From NCBI GenBank assembly GCA_037176905.1, contig JBBBWG010000815.1:1-36881 (forward strand): 36,881 nucleotides of DNA, given 5' to 3'. The DNA is from Azolla pinnata. Lineage: Eukaryota > Streptophyta > Polypodiopsida > Salviniales > Salviniaceae. The notes below the pieces were generated by a model. That model saw nothing but the letters and a program-made list of their open reading frames with translations, was not told the origin of the DNA and searched no databases. Positions 1-14,100 of the stretch are shown piece by piece (position 1 is the first letter of the stretch; every line of letters starts with the position of its first letter). A program made the position numbers and the translations under genes.

Positions 1-137
1 GTGAACAGGCGGCCGTGCGGCGACTGGAAGAAGGACTGGCTGTTGCGCACGCCCTGCGAGGCGTAGTACTCCGCTTCCGGCGTGTCCCCCCAGAAGAAGC
101 TCGTGCTGCCGCCGCTGCCGCTGCTGCTAGACGCCAT
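1..137 (-). CDS. CSE: Caffeoylshikimate esterase, N-terminal part (cut by window edge)
   Basis: Reading the minus strand from the ATG at 137-135 gives 45 uninterrupted codons that run off the left edge. After a Ser/Gly-rich start the peptide reads FFWGDTPEAEYYASQGVRN and continues into a SxFFxSPHGRLF segment. This matches the N-terminus I know for Arabidopsis CSE (NFWG..PEEEYYTSQGVRNSKSYFETPNGKLF). CSE is a serine alpha/beta hydrolase of the monoacylglycerol-lipase-like group. It cleaves caffeoyl shikimate to caffeate and shikimate in lignin biosynthesis and is thought to be cytosolic. The catalytic triad lies outside the window, so activity cannot be judged. A closely related MAGL-type lipase is the main alternative. 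It lies downstream of CCT8 on the same strand, with its promoter in the roughly 1.2 kb between them. Confidence 0.82.
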   Translation of the reverse strand, partial: MASSSSGSGGSTSFFWGDTPEAEYYASQGVRNSQSFFQSPHGRLF

Positions 138-1386
138 AGCCGGAGCACAACAGAGACGGATTCACAGACGAGAGAGGGAGAGAAAGAAAGATGCACAAGG
201 TTTCGGGTAATCCCCCGCTGTACCCTTCAACACGTATTTCCTCCCTTCCTTCATTTTCATTCAAGTCCTCTCTCTCCTCTTTGTTTTTGCTCAAACTTTC
301 ACCTGGTGGGGCACTCTCCACGGCTGTACTTAGTTAGTATGCTGAAGGCTCTCTCGGGCACATGATGGTATCATCGTTGATGGGGCATGGTCGGTACCAC
401 ATTGTGCATCGGATGCAACCTTTCGAAAATGCTTCCCTTTCGATCACGGAAGCACGACTGCCTTTCGCTTTAAGCTTTCGGCAATCGCTCGCTCGCTTTA
501 AGCTGCGAGGCCAGGTGACCTATGTCTCAAGACATGGACTGTCTACCAAGTCACAATAGGAAGAGATCATGTGTGCACAAAACCATGCCATCCATATGCA
601 AACAATAGGAAACAATAGCCTCCTCAGTTCCAATCTTTCGTTAAGAACTTGGTATTTGGCTTCCATATTCTTGATGTTAGTGACAATCAAACCATTGCTG
701 GCTTGTCATCCCGGCGAGGCGTGACATATTTTATCTTCTAGGAAGGTCATATGATTGTAGCTGGCATCATCATTGTACTCCCAATAGGATATACCAGCAT
801 TACTGTAAGATTTACCTCGTGAGCCATATCAGCAACTTAAAAACTTGCTACAGACTGTTTGCTCAGTCAACAATGATGATAATCATGTTTATGCTCGGGA
901 ATGAGCAACTTGCTACAGACAAAATTTGCAACGATGATTTTAGTTGAAATACATGGAGAAACATCATCAAAGAATGACCACAAACGTTGAAGCAGAAAGT
1001 ATAGCTCAAGTCTGGCCAAGAGCATGGTACTGCAAGAAACCTTGCAAAACTGATGATGCAATACAACAATGATAAATGGAAATCGAAGTCACTGACAAAT
1101 TTTATTAATTGCTTGGCCAAGACAAATACTCCAGAAATCTATGATTACTAAAAATCACCACTACTACAAGTAAATATTACCTGAACGCCATCATTTCTCA
1201 AATAAAACTTCCATGCATGTATGCACTGGAAAGATTTCATAATGATTCCAAAATTCTCTACCTTGCATTCATTCTTTTCCTCAAATACCACAAATGGTCA
1301 CATGTCGAGCCTTTAATTGTTCCTTAGTAATTTTGACATGAAACAGCAATTCAAAAATATAATCCAAGCATGGTAGATATAATCAT
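138..1386. other. Spacer: CSE promoter/leader and CCT8 3' UTR
   Basis: No open frame here has recognisable protein character. The part next to 137 should hold the CSE 5' leader and promoter, read on the minus strand; it is CT/GA-rich around 155-300. The right part should hold the CCT8 3' UTR. A canonical AATAAA on the minus strand lies at 1106-1101, about 280 bases past the CCT8 stop, and is a plausible polyadenylation signal. I see no transposon ends or RNA genes. Confidence 0.5.
1101..1106 (-). terminator. Candidate polyadenylation signal of CCT8
   Basis: An exact AATAAA on the minus strand lies about 280 bases after the CCT8 stop codon, at a normal distance for a plant 3' UTR. The hexamer is common in AT-rich DNA, so this rests on position and identity only. 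Confidence 0.35.
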
Positions 1387-4300
1387 CTAATCCTCATCTG
1401 GATCACCTTGTTTCTGAGGCTTTGGTCCGCCCGCAACTTTAGCCATTATAATCTATATGTACAATGGCAATTTAGTACATATAACATCTCAAGACATTAA
1501 TAATAAAAAAGTAAGCATATCGAGATTAAGAAACTCACTTGATCTACTCGCAAAACAGTGCACACAGCATCACCAGCAAGTTTGATGGCAAAAAGCCTGT
1601 GTTATATAATAGAGAAACAGATGGATTGACTCAAAATCTGTAGATATTTAGGAATAATAAAAAACATAATCTAACTGTGTAGAGACCCCAATAAGCAATG
1701 CAAAGTAGAAAACGTTTACATACTTTGTAAGATACAAGTCCCAGATCGAGTCTGCAGTCATGTCTTTGCATGTGCCCTGTTCTATGTCTACACCGACCTT
1801 CACATTCCCTGAGGCATGTGATGCATAGAGAGAAGATATGATTTCTGTTGCATTCAGACCTGCATTCTCTGCAAGCATTCGAGGAACAACTTCAAAGCAC
1901 TCTCCAAACTTTGCAATTGCATATTGATCAAGCCTGCATCCACACAATTATCGAGGTTAAGATAGTCAGTACATTATTTATTGGATAGTAAGAGGTCATT
2001 TTAAAGAACGGAAAAATTTCAGGCATTTAGAGAAACATTTTGAGCATCATTAAAGCATCGAATTTAAGAAGCATATAAAACTATGGTAAGCATTCTTGTA
2101 ACTCTCTCCTAATAAATATTTTTTAGTTTAAGAGAACAGGTTTAAAACGACCCTTATACTAGCCTTACCCAGTCTCCTTAGCAGCAATTTCCTTGAGCTT
2201 TCTTGCTAGTTCTATCTCAGTTGCCCCTGCACCAGGAAGAATTCGAGGATCTCTACACATGGCCTGCGATCATAGATACAGACAAAGCTTTCACATCATC
2301 AATATAATGGTAGCACTCATTCGATAGAATAAAGTGCAACGGAATGTTTTGTGTGCTCAAATACCTTATAGGTATTAACACCATCATCAACAGCCCTTTC
2401 AATGTCATCCAAGATACTGTCTGTGCTACCTCGTAAAACCACAGTAGTAATCTTGTTGCCGCCTTCCTCATTCTTTATTATTGTTACCTGCAAGGACGTG
2501 AACGTCTCTCAAATCAATTCAAAAGAAATATATTTGATACATATTCTTCGACGACGAAGTGAGGAAAAAAGGTGATGCCATACCCTGGAACCACCAATCT
2601 CGTCTACAGAAACAGAATCAGCATATCCAAGCTCATCAAGACTGGGTGCACCTAGTTTGATCTGCAACAACCTTTGTTACTTTCAATTGAGGTGCAGTGA
2701 GTAGATAATTGGAGTAGGGCGGTATCTTACCAAAGATACAGCACCAGTTGTCCTGCAGAACCTTCGAAGCTCAAATTTGGAACTGATCTTAAGGACCATC
2801 AGCCTGCAATATACATAGAGCTGCCTAAACATTACTTTCTAAGTTCCTGAAAAAGCCCTAATAAGACATAGAGCACAGTTCTTCTTCACATTCTTCGGTG
2901 ATTAAATCACAATGACTAGAAGGCCAATCAATGCGACTGAAATAATATAAACATAATTCAGTGGAGATTCTGCTTTCATTCAGCAAATCCTGATTGACAG
3001 ACACAGTCCAGAGATGTCTAAATATTATTGTTTCCGAGATGATTATTATTATCCTCTGCCTTAATCTTTCTATAATTCGTAAGGCATACTGAAAATGAAC
3101 AATGCTCGTTTAAAAATATTTTAACCTTGAATATGTAAGCCCGGTGTATTAGACGATATTGATGGAAATAAAAACTGTACATTAACTTAAGACTAGTCTT
3201 ACACTCATTCATATTAATCCCAGGATACTTCATCAGAGCAAGGAAATGGTTCATTGGAAATGTATTCATTGTCTCTGTTTCTCCACCTGATAAGCTTGAC
3301 AACTGCACCTTAGTGATGAAGTGTACACTTCATATGCTTCAAGCCACCTCATAAGAAGGGAAGCTAAGCCAAGCGATCGGTCTGTACACCAAAGGGGGTT
3401 GAATTGAAATCACCCCAGTGCACTAAAGTGAAAACCCTCTCATTGTAGCCCAAAATGACTATTTTCATGTTTGACTGGGCCAAGTTGATGTCCATAATTC
3501 TCAATTATGAAAAGTGGTCACTGATGATAAAAATGGATTTGTTAAATACCCTAAGGGCCAAGTTTTTCTCTCCATTCCATCATTTTTCCAAAGCCGGGCC
3601 TTATATTAACTCTTAAATTTGTCCAAGAAAGGCAAAGACAATATGACCAAATCACTAAAAAAGACTAGTAAAAAGCAGCAAGACATACTTATAACGCTCA
3701 CAGAAATGTAGGGCCATTTCACCAACTGTACCCCCACTCACAATAACAGTAGCTCCAGAGTCAGACACACTTTTGATCAATTCCTCAATCTTTGCTTCTT
3801 CAGATTTTGCATAGTTTTCTAGCTGTACAAAATGAAGGATAAATAAAACAATCAGACAATGTTTCCGAAAACGTTGAGGACAACACTCATTAACTACATA
3901 ATATTGCATGGTTTCTACAAATATAAGTTGTACAGGCTTTGATGTGGGCCCAACTGCATTAAAAACGGATGTGCATCCACATGGACAAATACACAAACGA
4001 TGATTTTCTCGAATTCCGAAATCAAACGAAATTTCATAGAAAAGGATTCAAAATATGTCAAGACGAATTTCTTGGATGTTGGCAGCTCTACCTCATCGGC
4101 CGATTTGATCAGCACGGTTCCTTTTGTTTCAGTTGCTGAAGTGTCAACTCCAGCTCCAAATACAGCAATCTATCCAAGCACCAATAAGAGAAATACTTCA
4201 GTAATGATGAATTTCATTCAAGGATCATACAGCAACTTAAGTTTAAAAGGAAAGTGCTCACCTTGGCTTTCTTCACATGCTTAATGGTTCCAACTGCATC

Positions 4301-6169
4301 ACATTTTAAAACCATTCCACGAACCACAGAGCAATCATTTATCCCCCCTCCCAATATTTTTGCAACTCTAACATTATCAATATTGAAATTTGCAGGGTTT
4401 ACAGGACACACTTGGATACAGGCCTGCAATTTTCGAAAGTACAAACATGTCGGGTTAAGTTAGAAAAAACAAACAAGATAATCCTTGAAGCTGGCAGCAG
4501 GAATGCATTTTAACAAAGAAATTGATTCTTAAAAGAACAGCCAAAAATAAAGAAAGTTTATTCACATGTATGACATATTGGGACGTAATTATAATAGCTG
4601 GTCATAAACAGCGAGTATTTTTTAGCTCCATGAAATAAATAGCTAAATGTTGAAGAAATATAAGAATTTAATTAAAGATAATGGAAGAAGGACGCAACAG
4701 AACTTATATAATAGGGCCTGCTAATGGGACATTACAGCATACAGAAGAGCAGTGATAGTTCTTTCTGTGGCACAACAGTGAAACTTTCCATTGTAGTGTT
4801 TGACTACATGATTCCATCTTTTAATAGAATGCTTCCCAAGGAAGCTTCAGTAATATTTGAACCATTCCATAGTTATGTGATAAGGATGTCATCTTCATCG
4901 GTGACAAAAAGCTTGACAAAACTTACATCTGCAATTAGAGGACACAAAATGCCTTCTTGCCCCCACTGCTTGCTACCAACCGCAGAGATCATCCTTTGAA
5001 TTACTTGTTCTTTATTCCTTACATCCATTTTGTCTGAACCTGGCTCAACTAGCTCCTCAAGTAGCTCCATGACCTAGTTTGAAACTCAAAAGGACTACGT
5101 TAACCTTCAATCACAAGCTCTTGATACTCACATTATTCATAGTCAGCAATGTTCTTACCTTTTTAAGTGCCTTTGTATAGCCAATAATGATTTCACTGGG
5201 ATGCAAGCCAAGTTTGATAAGCTCTTCAGCACCCTGCAATAGCTCTCCACCCAAAGAGATGACTAGATTTGCCCCATCTCCTATCTCTTCTTGTTGTCCT
5301 TTACCTGCGAGCACCAAAAGTTTTGCTGCAGGGTGTTGAACCTCTAGTTCATTCACAATGGTTGCAGCATCATTGGTCACAAAAAGTTTGTCGAGATGAT
5401 TGATGACCATCTTATTCATCCCTGTCGAAACACGTTAATACAAAAGAAAATATTTAGTTCAAAGCAGCTTACACGTGCTCAGTATTTTAGTCAATCAGCT
5501 TCAAAGCTGCTTTGAGTCCAACAATAGTTTTCGCTGCCTATATCCTGTTTCTGTCATAAAAACCTTCAAGAATCTTAAGATATTCAGTTATTTTCATCCG
5601 CACCTTCCAGATTTTGGTGTGGCGCTTCTCAATGAAGGGCGAAGTACAAAGCATACCATTCAAAAAACTTCAGAGACAAACAAAAATAAAAATTTCAACC
5701 AGCAAGATGATAAGAGTAAGACAGGAACATAACAAATTTAACGGAAATTCAAAATGCAATTTCAGAGATATGAAAGAAATAACAAAAAAAAGTCCCACTC
5801 TGACAAAAAGGTGATTTTAAAAGAGAACAGCATAGCAAACATAGGATTTTCAAAGGGAATGTCATATGCTTATTAAGGGGAAAGCATTTAATCCTACAGA
5901 AAAATATACTTCAAATAACATAGCATTTTTGAATGGCTGCACAATGTTCAACAGAATGGTCGATCTAGTTCTGTCAATAATATATATACATATATGAGTG
6001 AGACAGGAACAACACACATACCATTCGGGCCGAGAGAAGATCGAGTGATGAGAGAGAGCTCCTTGCAAGCATCTATGTTCTTCAGCACAGCTTCGTCGAG
6101 GCCAGAGAGATGCTTGTGACCTTCCTTGAGCATGGCCTGGACGCCATGAGGTTGAAACGCGAACGGCAT
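1387..6169 (-). CDS. CCT8: T-complex protein 1 subunit theta (CCT8), 13 coding exons
   Basis: Subunit theta of the cytosolic TRiC/CCT chaperonin, which folds actin, tubulin and other clients with ATP. In plants CCT8 is also known for a role in cell-to-cell movement of KNOTTED1-type homeodomain proteins. Coding exons on the minus strand, all with GT-AG introns: 6169-6022, 5421-5159, 5073-4927, 4423-4262, 4169-4092, 3822-3689, 2803-2731, 2661-2584, 2487-2365, 2263-2169, 1933-1724, 1596-1539, 1452-1387. They join in frame to 1635 bases (544 aa), close to the roughly 549 aa of Arabidopsis CCT8. Visible group II chaperonin motifs are SLGPNG (residues 45-50), VTNDAAT (64-70), the theta-specific GDGAN (97-101; most subunits have GDGTT) and LPGAGATEIE near the C-terminus. 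I chose the ATG at 6169, giving MPFAFQPHGVQ, because it matches family N-termini. An in-frame ATG at 6229 would add 20 charged residues not known in the family. The gene looks intact. Confidence 0.96.
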
Positions 6170-8195
6170 GATGACAAGAAGGGCACGAATCCGGGGCAGA
6201 AAAATGTCTTTCCGATCCTCCTCTTTCACTTACTTTCTCCTTCCTCTTCGTCTTTCTTCGCCTTCTTTCTTCCCGCAACGAGAGCGGGGGATGGCTTCGC
6301 TAGAAGTAGCGACGGTGGAGGGCTCCTTGCTCCACCTTTGTCGTCTTCTTGCCTGCAACGATCGCGAGAGAGCGACTTCTGCTACAAGAAAATAGAGAGC
6401 TTTTGGAGGGAAAGAAACGAAGCGGTAGTCTTTGCTCGAGAGAAAGAGAGAAGCTGCTGCGTGTACAGTTTAGGTTTTTAGGACTTTGGGGTGAACTGCT
6501 CTAAAAGCTTCAATTTCAATCAAAAGCTTTGCAATTTCAATCAAAAGCGCTTTCAAGTTCATAGTTCAGGACAATCAAGAGCTTGGACTATCGGAGCCTG
6601 ATAGCATTCCGATTCGAGTCTCGATCGACTCTCGATGTTGTATATGTCTCAAGTTGGGCTTTCGATCAGCGTTAGCAACGATTCGGTTCGAGACAAAGAT
6701 CGCGATCTTGGCTCCGCATTTGCCTGGGATTCCACTTTCGAAGTTATTTGTTGGTGTGATGTGATGGATGCTTGTGACCTTGTCCCAAACTCTGTAGCTT
6801 CATGATCCTTGGTTCCAAAGACTATAAAAATCTCCTAGGAGGAAGAGGAGAATAAGGGGTATCTTGTTCCATGACATCATCTGCATGCTTATAACAAATA
6901 AGGAACATATGTTATATACACCGACGCCACTAAGCGTTCGGTGCCTTTGTGTGCTCTTCTCGATTGTATCTTTTGTTCAGTAAGTTGCACTGTTGGTTAT
7001 TGTGGAATTTGTTCGCCTCTTTTCTTTGTGACTTGTGAATATGTTCATTTCGTTGTGCTCAAGGACATAGTTGTCGATCGTAGATCGTCATAATTTGAGC
7101 ACAATTTCTTCCACATCAAGGCTCGATTCTTCCACATGTGTTGCAACGCATGCCATTCGGCCTCCGCGAATACATAAATGGCTTGAATTATTGACCACAT
7201 TGTTTTTATCAACATTGTTTCGTATCATCATAGGTTACCGTGATTATCAGGCTACGATGGTCTCATTACGATATAATGTGGTCGATTTAGAAACAACAAT
7301 GATTAACACGCACAGATGAATCCTTGTTTCATGCACAAAAAGAATCAAACCTTCAATGTCTATGAGTTTAGAATATTGTAATTGTGACTTGTAGATATGT
7401 TGGGGACCTAATCGAGGTGAATGTACTGTACAAATTTCCATCTAGTTCAATAAATGTATGAGAAGTCTTCTAATAAATTGGGAATGGCATGCAACGCAGA
7501 CTCATCGGTTGGATCATGCTAGGAATGGCATTTCGGGCTATGCGGGCACTCGAATTATACTTGGGAACATTTGCAATGGAGGCTTGCCTCACCCTATGCA
7601 ATCACAAAAGTTCATGGATTCACACGTTTGACCTGCCCATCGGCACATCTTTTCCGAGGCTATCGCCAATTACACGCGATTCGAAGACGAGGATGTCTTC
7701 AACACCAAACGGCGATCGACATTCGTATCGCCTGTTTCGGATCGGCATTATCCATGCCATTCGGAGAGTTACGATCGGTTCCTTCCCTCGTTAAGAGAAG
7801 GCTTAAGGCTCAAGAGCGACGGGAATCGGTCCATGTCCGATGCCCGGAACTGGCTTCGGAAAGAGCCAACACTTTCTTCTCGGTATGCTGAAGAAAGACA
7901 ACAGATGATTTCTGGAACAGTTCAAAACGCCGGGCTTGGATGTCCATGAAGATTTTGTCATGTTCATATAATCGAGACAGACATGGTGGTGAAATATCTA
8001 AGAATCGCATTATGTACAAAAGGAACAAACACTGTTTTCAGTGTCTCCTCCTCCTCCTCCTCCTCCTTTGTCTTTCTTCTCCAGAAATTGTGCTCTCTCC
8101 TGAAGAGGAAACCTGTCTTCTTCCTCCCATTTTCCTCAGATCGCCGCTACATTCCGCCGTCGATCTGCTCCCCTCGCTCTGGAAGCGCTAACGCC
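6170..8195. promoter_or_regulatory. Divergent spacer between CCT8 and PFK (leaders and promoters)
   Basis: About 2 kb separates the CCT8 start (minus) from the PFK start (plus), so both promoters must lie here. Near CCT8 (6170-6470) the strand is rich in CT tracts, as in a pyrimidine/purine leader. Near PFK there is a CTC microsatellite at about 8045-8066, probably in its 5' leader. A 17-base direct repeat occurs near 6509 and 6530. Around 6920-6945 a short imperfect inverted repeat (caccgacgc / gcgttcggtg) could form a hairpin. The stretch 7480-7920 is more GC-rich and has short open frames, but none resembles a protein I recognise. Confidence 0.45.
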
Positions 8196-11100
8196 ATGGC
8201 TGCTTCCCCCATTACCTTCTTTAACTTCCATAGATCTCCTTATTTGCATTCTTCTGCTTCATCATCATCATTATCATCATCGTCATCATCATCATCTTCT
8301 TCCAGTCTGGACAGTTTCATCTTTGCGAGGAGCTCTAACTATAATTCGACCAGCAGAAATTTTCTGGGAAGGTCAACGCTTTCCTACTGTAAATCTAGCT
8401 CCTATGGAAATTTAAGTTGGATTTATGGAAGAAGATATTCTAAAGGACCAGAAAAGTCAGCTGGAGTTCGGGATACCATAGAGATTCAGGCTAATTTATC
8501 ATCATCGACGCCACCATCAGCGTCATCATCTTCCTATTCCTCTTACACCTTCGAGGATGAATCAAAGTTCTCGGACATTAAAATTGTGAAGCATGGGAAT
8601 GCGGTTCTTGAAGATATTCCTCATTTGACAGACTGGCTTCCTGATTTGCCTGTAAGAATGATCTCATCCTAGTTTAACTTTGTTGCGGTTGTCCTCATTT
8701 TGCGGAGAATTATTTAGCTCTACTTATTTATCGTTCTTCGTTTCACGTATTGCATTGATTCAGGTATTTTGTAAAGTGGCAGATGTTTTATTCAGATTAG
8801 CATTCTCTTTGGTTTATTTTGAACTTTAATTAGCTACGGATGTAGTAGTAATCAAACATTATCGTCTTCACATGCCTAAAGGTCTTGTCTGTCCTTTTAT
8901 TTCAAACATTCGTTTATCTATCCTTTGCCTTGGATATAGAAATTATCCCTAAAATTAAGCCTTTTTTCCTTTCATGACCATCTTAAATGTAGTATGAGGT
9001 ATTGGAAAATGACTGTCAAATGGATTCCAAACATTGCTTGTAAATTATTAGTGTTTGGTTTCTCAATGATTGTCGCTTATGCAAAGAAAGGTCCCGTTTT
9101 TGAAAGATTGTATAATTTATGTGAGATCTAAAATTTCTTCTAACATAAATTTCTGCTAGCATATCTTGTCAACAGTATGATTTATATGCTTCCAAATCTT
9201 AGTTTCAAGAGTCATCTTTCATTTCCGTTATAAACATTGGCTAACTAGGCTGGAGAAAAACGTGTCGTATATGGATCATTACATTTGAAAGGTTTCTAGT
9301 GTCTGAGGTACTAACGAATTTCAAAGGTATCTGGGAAAGGATTATATTTCCATCGTACCATCCTCTTTTCTCTCATTTACTTTTTCTGTTAGCAGCCACC
9401 AACTATGGCATCAACGTAATTTGGAATAAAACTGTACTTGACTGTAAATCTTATAGATCCATGGAAATTTCCTCTACAAGAAGACCAGATTCTGTATATT
9501 TGCCTTTTTCTCAAGCATTTAGCCATTCAGTGTTGATCAATCCATAAATCTCACAGATCTATGGAAAAGTTTTGTTCAAGAAGACCGGATTTTCAATAAC
9601 TACAAGTAGATCGGATCCTCAGCCTGTAGTTTAACTGTTGTGAGTGACTATGCTATCAAAGTAGTCCCTGCTACACTTGATTTTGTCAAAAAGCAATTTT
9701 CCAAATTTCGTTGATCCATTTAATATCAGATTTTAATCAGTATCACGTGTTCTTCTCATAACTTTTAGTCAGTGAAACGATTCCATGAACCTTGATAACA
9801 TTGTAGCCTGAAATATTGCATTGATCCATTCATTCTGAGAATGATAATCGGCCGGTTTTACTTTGGCCTACATATCTATTTCTGAGATCTATTCATTCCC
9901 TAATGGAAAACCAGATGTTAATCTGTGCCACTCGTTTTCGTTCATAACCCTAGCTAGCATAACTGTTGGAACAATATGTATAGCTTGATCTGTAATCTCA
10001 AATAGGAATTTAGGAAGTCTTAACCCTAAGCTGTATCTTGATTTAGAATGCTGTAAAGTCTCAGATTCAGTATCAATATATTTATTAACTTTGGATGAAA
10101 ATCATTAGATTAGTGGTTCAGTGAGCTAGAATAAGTGAAGACGGTGACATGTACTCGATGAAACATGTTCATCAAAAAGTATGCTGCAAATTATCCCTCA
10201 CACACTTACAGATTTATGACACATCATGAAACTTTAGGATTATTCTGAACCTGCCATTTATTGATGTCTCCTTTTACGAAACTGCAGAGGAATCTATATG
10301 TTGGAAATTCAAGTTATTTTAATCATTATATTGTCAGCTCTAGTTATCTGCTCCGGTTTGGAAGTTCTTTTTACCTGTCTTCAAGAATTGAATTTTCTTC
10401 AACTCTTCTAATATAAGTTATACCATCTGATCGTGTAAAAATTTCTGATTTAGAAGCTCTTCGTTGAAGATTTCAAATTTCCGAGCAGTGGCTAACTCAC
10501 ATTTGTGCTAAGATCTTTCAAAGATTAAGATGAAATTGCACCATCTGCATAGACTTGGAAAGGTCTCTGACACAATTCTGTGAAAACAAGGGATGTCAGT
10601 TGTGAATGCATCTGGAAAAAACATATTTCATATCTTCGTAGATTCATTGGCATTTACAGAGAATACAGACAAACGTTTTTGCATTGTGGAAATTAACTTC
10701 TTTGTGTACATTATATGTGAAATCATTCTCTTTATTGATATTCATGTTAGAGCATATATTGGAAATTAGTTACTAATGCATTGACCATCATGGTAATATG
10801 GTTTATAACCTTGTCTGATGCTCTTTGCAGACATACAATAGTCCCCTCACTTACAATCCAGTCTTTGACTCTGGAAGGTAAAGAGATGTACATTATTGGC
10901 ATAGCCATTTTCGATTTAGTGGCATCATATTATGAACTTTTTATTTGAAACTGGCTTACTGCAGGTATTATTTTGTTGGCCCTGATGATGTAGTTGCCAA
11001 AAATGTGAGTGTTGCCGTATGACACACAACAAGTTATTTAATGCTATGAATACACATTGACTATCCTTTTTATTATGTTGAAGGTCGTGTTGTCACCTAG

Positions 11101-14100
11101 CAATCAAGGGGAAGCCATGCAGCGGTATTTTCGCCGTGCAGGCCCTAGGGGAAAGGTACTTATTTATTTTTCCATCTCCACACCAATTTTATATTAATAT
11201 TAAGTTTTTTGCTGTATGAATTGTTTATTATGATTTATTGATGAAGGTTAAAATCATCAGATAATCTTTGGCTATATAAAAGCATTGGATTTTCTTTTAT
11301 GCAGGTTTACTTTAAACCTGGAGAAGTTCGAGCATGTATTGTCACATGTGGAGGACTTTGCCCTGGGTTGAATACTGTTATTCGAGAGATAGTATGCGGG
11401 TTGTGGAATCAATATGGAGTTCAGGACATACTTGGCATTGAGGTGCTTATCTATGTATTTGCTCATGTGCAGAGTACTCTTTTGTGCTCCCTCAACAAAA
11501 CGAACTATCAATATCTGTGAAAATGAGGGGTGATATCATGTTAGTAATAACGGTGGTAGTGGTGATAATAATAACTATGATACTCAAGCTACAGACGAAA
11601 TGGATCAAGGAGTAACACATAAGACACAATATCTTGTTATCGCTGTAGTACCACAAATTACCTGGTTGTAATAAGATTGACGTGTGCTCAATGTTTATTA
11701 CTGTCTTTGGATCAATACATAGGGTGGCTACAGAGGATTTTATGCTCGTAATACTGTGCGCCTGACACCAAAAACAGTTAATGATATTCATAAGCGTGGT
11801 GGAACTGTGCTTGGAACTTCACGAGGTGGTCATGATACTACCAAAATTGTGAATAGTATCGAGGACCGTGGAATCAACCAGGTACATGTCATATAATGTC
11901 TCTCTTACCTTCTGGTGTAATATGTAGTTAGCATTCTCTCATTTGTAGCTTGGCAGGTATATATCATTGGGGGTGATGGAACTCAAAAAGGGGCAGCTGC
12001 AATTTACAAGGTATAAGCTTTGTATGTGGTATGATCATATAAAAACAATGAAATTCTGATGTTTGATGAACATGCTGATGAGTCATAATTAGGAAGTGAG
12101 AAAGCGAGGCTTGAAGGTGAACATTGTAGGCATACCCAAGACAATCGACAATGACATTGCTGTATGTTCCAAACTAGTACCGAGCTTTCTTTTTATTCCC
12201 ATCATAAGCCGGCTTGCTAATGTGCTCACGCCTTTGGTTCTAGATCATTGATAGGTCATTTGGATTTGACACTGCTGTTGAGGAGGCTCAAAGAGCCATC
12301 AATGCTGCTCACACTGAGGCAGAAAGTACACATAATGGCATTGGTCTTGTGAAGTTGATGGGTCGGCATAGTGGTAATATACACATGCTTCTTCTCTTTA
12401 TGTTTTTCTAGTATAGCTGACTCAGTCTGATTCTGTGGCTAAACATTTGTTGATAATCTTTAAAATATGTTCTATTAGAGGGGTCTTCATACTACATGGA
12501 AACATTTGGTTATATCAGCTATAGAGCTTTTGCATTGCCCTCGCCCAATGCCATGGTAATGGAGCGAAATAGCATTCAGAAACTGGCTTTCAAATGCCGC
12601 TAGTTTGTGAAAACTTTCTTGGCCAAGAAACCCCCAAACTGTTCAAGTTAGATTTCTGTATGCTGTGGCTTGCTCTTTTCAAACTAACCTAAAGACAGGG
12701 GGACTGATCTTCAGAACGATTGCTCTAGCAGGCCTGCAACTGGGCCTGCTGTTTTATTATATCAAATTCTCTTATTCTCTTTGATAATATACCTAAATCT
12801 CTTTGAGTCAAACAAATGGCTCAATTTGTGATTGAAATAACCTCGCACATGATCCAATCAGTCCGTTTAACGAGGTTATTCATACACTGAACCTCTAATA
12901 AGCTTGTAGCCAATGATCTTTGTCATAGTGTCTTCTTCATTTGCATGGTAGAATGTAGAATCAAGCCGTTAATCAATTAGGGATGAATGGAAGGAGATTG
13001 TGTAATAAGATTCTGAATATCTTCCTCCAAAGTGAGAAAAAATTCATTTCCTTGTGAACACAACTACACTTAGATGTGGTGGTGGAAAGATAAAAATTGA
13101 AGCAAGCAATGGCAGTGATTTAATTGGTACAGGCCATGAGTATTCAGCCAAAATTTTAGATTTCAGCAGGGAACCTTACTGAAGTTTTTAGCTACTTAAA
13201 CCTGGTGCTCACTGTAGCATGGGAAAAGAAAACCAGACATTCCTTTCGAAACATCAGAAACCTATATGATGTACTTTACTAGTGAATAATATTGCTCTTT
13301 GTTTTGCCATTTGCTTTTCCAATCACAGATCTCTTCCCGATTGTTCTTGTTTATATTCCTCATAAAAACATGCTTAGCATAATTTCCTTTGCTCCATTTT
13401 CTGTCATGCTTGTAACAACCAAATGACCCAGGGTTGATCAATTTCTTCTGAATTCCATGGACTGGAGTAGCAGGATTAAATGTTTAAAATTCCATGGATG
13501 GTAGATGTAGCATGTGCTTTGCTCATTAACTACCACTGTAGAATCCCGTAGAAGCATGTCCAAATAGGGATTTTCAAAGATACATGCTTAACTTTACCTT
13601 AACTGATAACTGTTAACTGTACGCATAGAGCAGAACTAACTTGAAAAGTTTTACTGCTTGCAGGATACATTGCAATGTTTGCAACCCTTGCAAGCCGTGA
13701 TGTGGTGAGCGATTCAATACCATATTTTAAATCTATATGTTTTTTCTGGATAATGTTGCCGCTGCATAGAAATGAGTCTATTGGAATCTGGGATACACAC
13801 ACATGTTATGCAGGATTTATGTTTGATACCAGAAGTGCCCTTTTATCTAGAGGGCAAGGGTGGTTTGTATGAATTTGTAGAGCGGCGCCTCCGTGAGAAC
13901 GGTCATATGGTTATTGTTGTAGCTGAAGGGGCTGGACAAGAACTTTTAAAGACCAGCGGGCAAGAAAGCGCCCGAGATGAGTCAGGGAATCAAGTGCTCC
14001 TCGATGTTGGGTTATGGCTCTCACAGAAGCTCAAGGTAAGTCAAACGAACAAATTAAACCTAGTGCTCTGCAAAGGTAGATTTTAAAGCTTCCTATCGAC

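Noticed and set aside
6170..6229. Longer CCT8 N-terminus from the ATG at 6229
   Set aside because: It adds 20 residues absent from the family; the ATG at 6169 fits known N-termini.
7489..7891. Two overlapping plus-strand frames in a slightly GC-richer block
   Set aside because: No recognisable domain and no conserved-looking frame; most likely promoter/leader sequence of PFK.
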